From assembly GCA_001949185.1 (NCBI GenBank), contig BDGG01000001.1:8031067-8095066 (forward strand): a DNA stretch of 64,000 bases, given 5' to 3'. A program made the translations under genes and the position numbers. Source of the stretch: Ramazzottius varieornatus (Eukaryota > Tardigrada > Eutardigrada > Parachela > Ramazzottiidae). Below the pieces are notes generated by a model that saw nothing but the letters and a program-made list of their open reading frames with translations, searched no databases and was not told the origin of the DNA. Shown here piece after piece: positions 58,401-64,000 of this stretch (the first letter of the stretch is position 1; every line of letters begins with the position of its first letter).

Positions 58401-60294
58401 TCCTGATTGCAATGGTAGAAGTTACAAAGAGCTGTCCGCCCTTCTGGGAGAATTTTCCAGTAAATTCTGGGGAAACCAGCTGGGACACTCCCACATAGGA
58501 GTTTTGCGTGCGAACAGATGCAGGAGCATCCTCACGCTGTATGACATCATTATAACGTCATAGCATTTCCGCCTGTAACTTCGAGTCTCTTCAGATTTTT
58601 CTGACTGGCCAGAGGGCCAAATGAACCCTAGTATGATGTTCCTCGGTGCCTGTTACACCAGACTGCATCAGCCGTTTGACTTTGTCCTGGGGGTCTCGAA
58701 AATTCAAACTTGTTTCTTGAACAATTTGACTCGCAATCGTTCGAGCTCAAATTGGGCTGGCGATTTATGTTACATGTACTGTATAGGTATTATCCTTTGA
58801 TTTTTGTGACGGCATTTCCGGCCAACCGTTTTTCTTCAGATTTTGTCCTTTGTTGGAGCCACTGTCGGAGAGGTGCATGACGGAACTAATTTTTTCACGC
58901 TTGCGTCGTTGATTTGTCTCCAATATTTATTTGTTTCATATTCCTGCGGAAGTTGTGGTTAATGCACGTGTTTTAACTGGGCAAAGTTTACAGACAAGAT
59001 CTTAGTATGTTTCGCGTGCAATTAGTTCATGATTGTTCATAATTAGTTGCATAATTTCAAAAAGGCTGGACCAGTGGGTGAAAGACCTTGACCTCCGCAA
59101 TCTTGATTGGCCGATTGAAATAGTTTTGAGCTCGTTTCCGTTCCAGACTTCCGAAATCAAGCTCAGTGTTGTTCTCATCATTACAATAAGGGTGGCTGCG
59201 GTACCTAGGTGCACGGTGTTTTTTTCCATGCGCACGCGCACAGCTTTCCACTCAGACCAAACAGACGATAAAACACAACAGTGTACACACGAGTGGGCTG
59301 TACGCATGGAGTCGGATATGTCAAATGCTGCATGCACAACGTCACGCGCCGTTAGAACAGTGACGTCAGATACGCGGTATTCAGCCATGTCCGGTTTGTT
59401 TACACTGCCCTGTTCAGTGTCAATAAATACAGCTACAACAGAACAAGTGCTTCCTTTCTCCTTCATTCCTCTGGACCTATGTTTGGTATTCCTAACCGAT
59501 TCATCCAAGCCAATATTGTAAGAACTTTCTGGCTCCATGGAGATTGAATCAGAAGTACAAGGCGGAAGTCAGGACCAAGCACAGATGTGAAAAAGTGTAG
59601 ACCGCGAAACACCTTAGGCATGGGTTGCCCCTCCTCCTCGCATAATACAGACTTCATCAAACTCTAAATGCGTTTTCGAACAATATCTTAGAAGGTGCAG
59701 TACGGCATGGGTGATATTTTTCAGCACAACAAGTCACGCGGACAAGATGGAGGTGGCGGAAGCTGCGGTAAATTCAAGTGAAAAGTTCTGCTGGGAATGG
59801 TAGCCCTGTTTTGACAATCAAGTTTCTACATTGATTGAAGGCCACTGCGTGGCTTGTACGAATCTCGCGCATACCGCTTGCATGACCACAAGTCTCAGCA
59901 TGTACGGACGGACACGTACTGGCGTCGGTCACTTTCTCGCCGGTGCTTTTCGTTCAATGCCTAAATCGCCCTACCACCCTAAATTCTGGTACTGTAAATA
60001 TGTTTTTCTATACCTGCTTGGCTCATGATCAAACAGTACTCCTGCCTTCCGACTTTGTTCTTTCTCACAGTGACTATGCACTGTCAGACAGAACTAAGCT
60101 GTCGATCAAACTACTGTATACAGTACACAGGACTGCGGATGAGCTTCACCGGTACGAAAACCTATTTTATTCGGAAGCGTAGGGTATGAAGGCAATATTG
60201 TCAAAACTATCGGTTGTGGAAACTGTAGGGAAGTGTTTATATACAGTCGGAGCGAAATTACGTTTTGAGATAACGTGGAATCGTATTCAGAACC
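58401..60294. other. No gene seen; possible LTR-like block
   Basis: Overlapping opposite frames at 59002-59538 have no domain. A palindromic CRE (TGACGTCA at about 59362), AATAAA near 59421 and a pyrimidine-rich stretch lie together between about 59340 and 59520, as in some LTRs. No terminal repeat pair or retroviral-type gene was found. Confidence 0.3.
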
Positions 60295-61626
60295 TCAGCC
60301 ATATCTCTTGATTGCATGGAGACTATTTGCGAGTACCTCAGGCGACATAGAGAGAGAGTCACCTGCTATGTATCCAGCATAGTCGCAGCATCGACTGCTA
60401 TTCAACACTATGGGTAAACTATGCGTGTTTTTGTACGCTCCGGAAGCAAAGCGGTACTTGCTGAAATACGTGTCCGACTGGTACGTATGCAAATGAATTG
60501 GCCCAGTCTCCGTGCACGCAGCGGTCGATGTTGTAGGGTGGTCCAGGTCTATTTTCTGAAAGGGATATCTTCTTCCAGCATGAAGTATTTCATTTATTGC
60601 TAGTTGACCTCCATATAGCAGTAGAACACCGTAGTGCCATTCGGGCCACAGGACTGCTTGGCTCCACCATGATTGTTTGCGCATTTTCGGAGCAAACTCG
60701 GTTTTGCTCAGATATACCATCCAGTGAACAGTCCGGGCGGCAATTTTGGAAATTAAGGGGGCTGGTCCCACCCAAGTTGACCCGATGTTCCAAATCGAAG
60801 AGTTAAAGTAAGACCCGCTGTGGTTAGCAACGAGGGCGAGCTTCATCAGGTTATATGGATCGCTGTAACCACCGTTGCCTGTTATGAATGTGCACCCAGG
60901 CGGAATCCACTTGGAGAACGCCGGGGTAAAAAAAACATCCAAATCTGACCGAACGACAAAGTCGTAGTTAAGGTAGACTTCAGGTTGCTCTGCCAGGGGC
61001 GCGATAGAGTCGATGAAACTGTACTCTTTAAACTGATCTTTCAACTCTCGATCGTAACCTGTTGGAATCACAAAACATCATGCAATACCCGAACGGAGCA
61101 AATGCGCCCTACCTGAAGACTTCGGATCGATGACACGGTCTTGAACTTTTGTGTATTTGACTAGTATGCATTTGAAAGGTTCAGACGCATTCTGTCTAGC
61201 CGTCGTGGAGCACCCAAGTTGGCGTAGCTCCGGGGAAGTCAGGTCCTCCACATACAAAACGATATCTGTACGCCAAAGTTTTGGCTCATCTTTCATCATC
61301 TCCAGCAAACTTCTCAGGCACCATTTCAACTGCCCGAGGTAGGGCTCCAACTGTTTCACCGGGAAATAAGCCACAACAGCACGAGTGAGTGGCATCAAAC
61401 GATAATCCGAAGCAAGCCTGTGTTTACCACAAAGCCGTAAATGGTCTAGTAGCAACGTATCATCTGTAGATTGATCCGGCGCGCTGCTGGTCGCACCTGT
61501 TGTTTGGATGGACGATCTATATGTAGCGAGAAAACTACCGACCGCAGTCAGCCCCAAAATCAGTATTCTACACACAACAGCAGAGCCGGAGGATCTTCTG
61601 CAGAAACCGAATAGTCTGGCCTTCAT
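60295..61626 (-). CDS. Type II membrane glycosyltransferase-like protein (DUF7164-like), two exons
   Basis: Exon 1 is 61626-61113 and exon 2 is 61058-60295. The 54-base intron (GTAGGG...CCAACAG) is phase 1. The product is about 425 residues. Near the N-terminus a signal anchor (AVVCRILILGLTAVGSFLA) follows a short basic tail. The lumenal part has LTRAVVAYFPVKQLEPYLGQ, DIVLYVEDL, then NYDFVVRSDLDVFFTPAFS, whose Asp-Leu-Asp is a DXD metal/nucleotide-sugar motif, and WSQAVLWPEWHYGVLLLYGG. The pattern matches uncharacterised animal proteins I recall as DUF7164; that name is from memory. Donor and substrate are unknown. It lies about 3.7 kb from the fucosyltransferase exon, convergent with it. Confidence 0.72.
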
Positions 61627-62163
61627 CCTGGTTTATTTTCGGTATTGTCAACTACTGTACATCAAAAACAAAAAAGGTACAATATTCACGAAAATTAAGA
61701 TCCTTGACCAAGACTCCTGAAAAAGTTTGTTCTGGAAATTTTCGCGATTGACAAGGAACTCCATGACATCGACTGTACAAATGATGGTACTGCAGAACCT
61801 TACTTTTCGAGCAACTTGTCAGACTACATGTTGTCGGCATAAGCACGAGTTACGTATACACCCGGCAAGAAGCACTGGGCACGAAATGCTAAAATTCATG
61901 CAGAGTCCTCGCCGTGCTGAAACTTTCACCACGTAATCGTCCGTGTCTATCTATAGTCAACTAGTGCGGTTGCGTCATAGAAAGAGGTGTAGGTACTCCT
62001 CACAAGCAAATCACCGACAAGAAAGCATAAATACGACGGACCAAACAAAGGCAGCCTTCCGAGGCGTTGTGTTTTATACCACAGAAAGATCGTTCTCTTC
62101 GGCTACTCTGCAACAAATGCACTGTGAGTTCTTTATCCACCAAATTTATAATCAGTTGCTGCT

Positions 62164-62335
62164 ATGTATAGCAAGAGCCTACCATATTTATCGCCCGCAG
62201 TCCAATCGTTTCTTTTTGGAGTTGCTAGCAGTATCTTCGTGCTTTCTGTTTTGTTGTTGATATCAGACCATCGAAGACATAAAGAAACCGATTTGTCGAT
62301 GCTTTACAGTTCGTCTGACAACCACAAGCTACCTG
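62164..62335 (+). CDS. First exon of a type II membrane protein, rest not found
   Basis: An ATG at 62164 opens MYSKSLPYLSPAVQ, then a strong signal anchor (FLFGVASSIFVLSVLLLISD), a basic stop-transfer (HRRHK) and a stem, ending at a consensus donor CTG-GTAAGT after 62335 in phase 1. The topology is that of Golgi glycosyltransferases, matching its neighbours. No continuing exon was seen up to 64000. Confidence 0.5.
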
Positions 62336-64000
62336 GTAAGTTTCCTCGTTTCATACTACGATGCTCACGTTTACGAAACTTGGTTGAATCCTATGTCAAA
62401 ATTGGAATCGCGAAGTACATTGCTCCACAGAAGAGAAACCCTGATTTAAAGTGATTGCAACGGCTAGCATATGCGAAGTCAGCGCGATGAATTGTTTTCA
62501 GGGTACGGCTTTCTCGGATGAGTAACACCAGCCACAAGTGCAACTTTTCCCCAAAAACATGGTGACTTCTTCCACCCGGTCATCGTAGCGCAGTTCCGAG
62601 TTTTTCGTACCTTTAATAATACATATTTCAGATCACTAATTCACTACTCCAAAGAATTATAGTACGCTTCCCCGCACTAGATTCCTGAAACCCGTGGGTA
62701 CCTATCACATCCCGAGTAACGTTTTCCGCCTCCCCACTTCTCGGCTCATGCATGAAGTTGCGGGAAACGTGATACTTTGGCCCTTGTGATCTATGTGCCG
62801 ACAGCGACTCTAGTATACACGATCCGACTACAATTTCCACAATTTTCTACAGGGCGTCATTGGACCTTGGTAAAGAATGACCAAAACCTTCATAACTTTT
62901 TTCGGTTCTATTCTTGGCTAATGAATTCGAACATCCACTAAAATAACTTCACTGAAAATAATCTCTTTGACGACATTCAGGAAGGCACACATTGGTCCCA
63001 CTAGAGAACTTACAACAGGAAAATAGGCCGGGCTAAATGCACCAGTTTCACTAAGACCTCCTCACATCATGACGGTAGAATAATATTATTGTTAGGTGAA
63101 ACGTATTGACCATTGGAAAACGGATTTCTCGAAGGACCATTTCCTCTGCAACGTCCCGCTGAATGTAGAACATAGTATTCCTGCTCAAAATCGCACGAAA
63201 TTTCTGCAGAGTTTCCGGTTGTCGTCTTGCCCGATCACTGCGGGCTTCATTGACAGCATTAAAGTATTGAAAGAGTCGCTCCATAACGTCAGAAAAACCG
63301 GTAATGAAGTATTCTTCCAGAAATATTTTTGAATCGGAAGCGTATTCGCATGTCTTGGGTTCTTCGTTGTTCATTTCGTACAATCAAACCCGAAATAATC
63401 AATGAGCCGCTCCATGGCGAGTCGGTCATGTCTCGAACGATGCGGACCATGGTTTTCTAATATCATGATCCATGTCTCCGCACTCGTTTCCCATCACCTG
63501 ACCCATTTCCCCTGATCCGGGAAATGGCCTTTTATACTAGGAATCGTGATCCAAGTGCCGAATCACGATCAAGTATAATAGGTCAAATCACAAAATCGAG
63601 TTCTCAATGGGGAGGGATCTGAGAAATGTACTAAAATGCTACCTTAACAATAGTGAATAAAATTTCGTCCTGTTTTGAACAGACAGTAACCATGGTATCG
63701 ATTTGAGCCAACCGTGTTCAGCGGCAGAACGTCGATGAAGATAAATGATTGCTCAATGAAGTTCTGCAACCTTCTGACCCTTACAGGCCCGCATGGGCGC
63801 GCCCGAACAAGCGCTGCTCGATTGTTGTGAGTTTCTTCCATTGGCTTGACCGGTCATCTTTGACAAGGTTGTCCCTAGGATTGGGCGCAAACGCTACAGA
63901 AGGTGTGTGAGGCTAGAACGGCTGGACAAGCCATGCGAACTTTAATTTTCTCAAAAAAGAATGAGAACAAAGCGCCTAGTTCGGGTACTCAGGGCGAAAC
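62336..64000. other. No exon seen; small inverted repeats
   Basis: No frame continues the anchor exon. Near 63508-63531 (CATTTCCC...GGGAAATG) and 63538-63578 (AATCGTGAT...ATCACGAT) are short imperfect hairpins, possibly a decayed element. Confidence 0.3.

Noticed and set aside
59002-59538. Two overlapping opposite-strand frames of 162 and 178 codons
   Set aside because: Neither has recognisable motifs, and mirrored open frames usually reflect base composition.
1-64000. CRISPR arrays, bacterial operons, rRNA genes
   Set aside because: No regularly spaced repeats, no tightly packed frames with ribosome-binding sites, and no rRNA-like sequence. The features present are eukaryotic.

Overview
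This window reads as nuclear DNA of an invertebrate animal, not a prokaryote or organelle. Coding sequence is split into exons with GT..AG junctions, several introns are very short (about 42, 51, 54 and 64 bases), AATAAA signals follow some stops, and most of the DNA is decayed transposable elements. The species cannot be named from the sequence.

Host-type genes. Five loci look like Golgi-type type II membrane carbohydrate enzymes. A CASD1-like SGNH/PC-esterase gene lies on the minus strand (7987 to 4359). A paralogue lies on the plus strand (16353 to about 27726) with the same intron positions and phases. There is a GT11 alpha-1,2-fucosyltransferase exon (55610-56638, +), a DXD-bearing glycosyltransferase-like gene with a 54-base intron (61626 to 60295, -), and a signal-anchor first exon (62164-62335, +) whose body runs beyond what I could trace. 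Both CASD1-like genes seem to stop after the esterase domain, without the multi-pass acyltransferase part of animal CASD1.

Mobile layout. 0-5.6 kb: pieces of one non-LTR retrotransposon family (LINE-A). 16.5-20.1 kb: large inverted-repeat elements and a DIRS-like Gag/RT remnant. 29.9-30.3 kb: C-terminus of a hAT transposase. 33.5-40.6 kb: two divergent, partly broken gene sets, one resembling the cysteine-cluster proteins that accompany KDZ transposases and one with a P-loop ATPase. 41-47.4 kb: a decayed Helitron with Rep/helicase, an OTU protease-like region, an RPA-like region and a candidate 3' hairpin end. 48-52.4 kb: a LINE (LINE-B) with ORF1 intact and ORF2 broken. 54.4-55.1 kb: two more LINE-A pieces on the minus strand. 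Short hairpin elements (MITE-like) are scattered throughout, including two full copies of one family at 26.5 and 58.1 kb.

The long stretches at about 8-16, 21-27, 31-33 and 52-54 kb hold no gene I can support.
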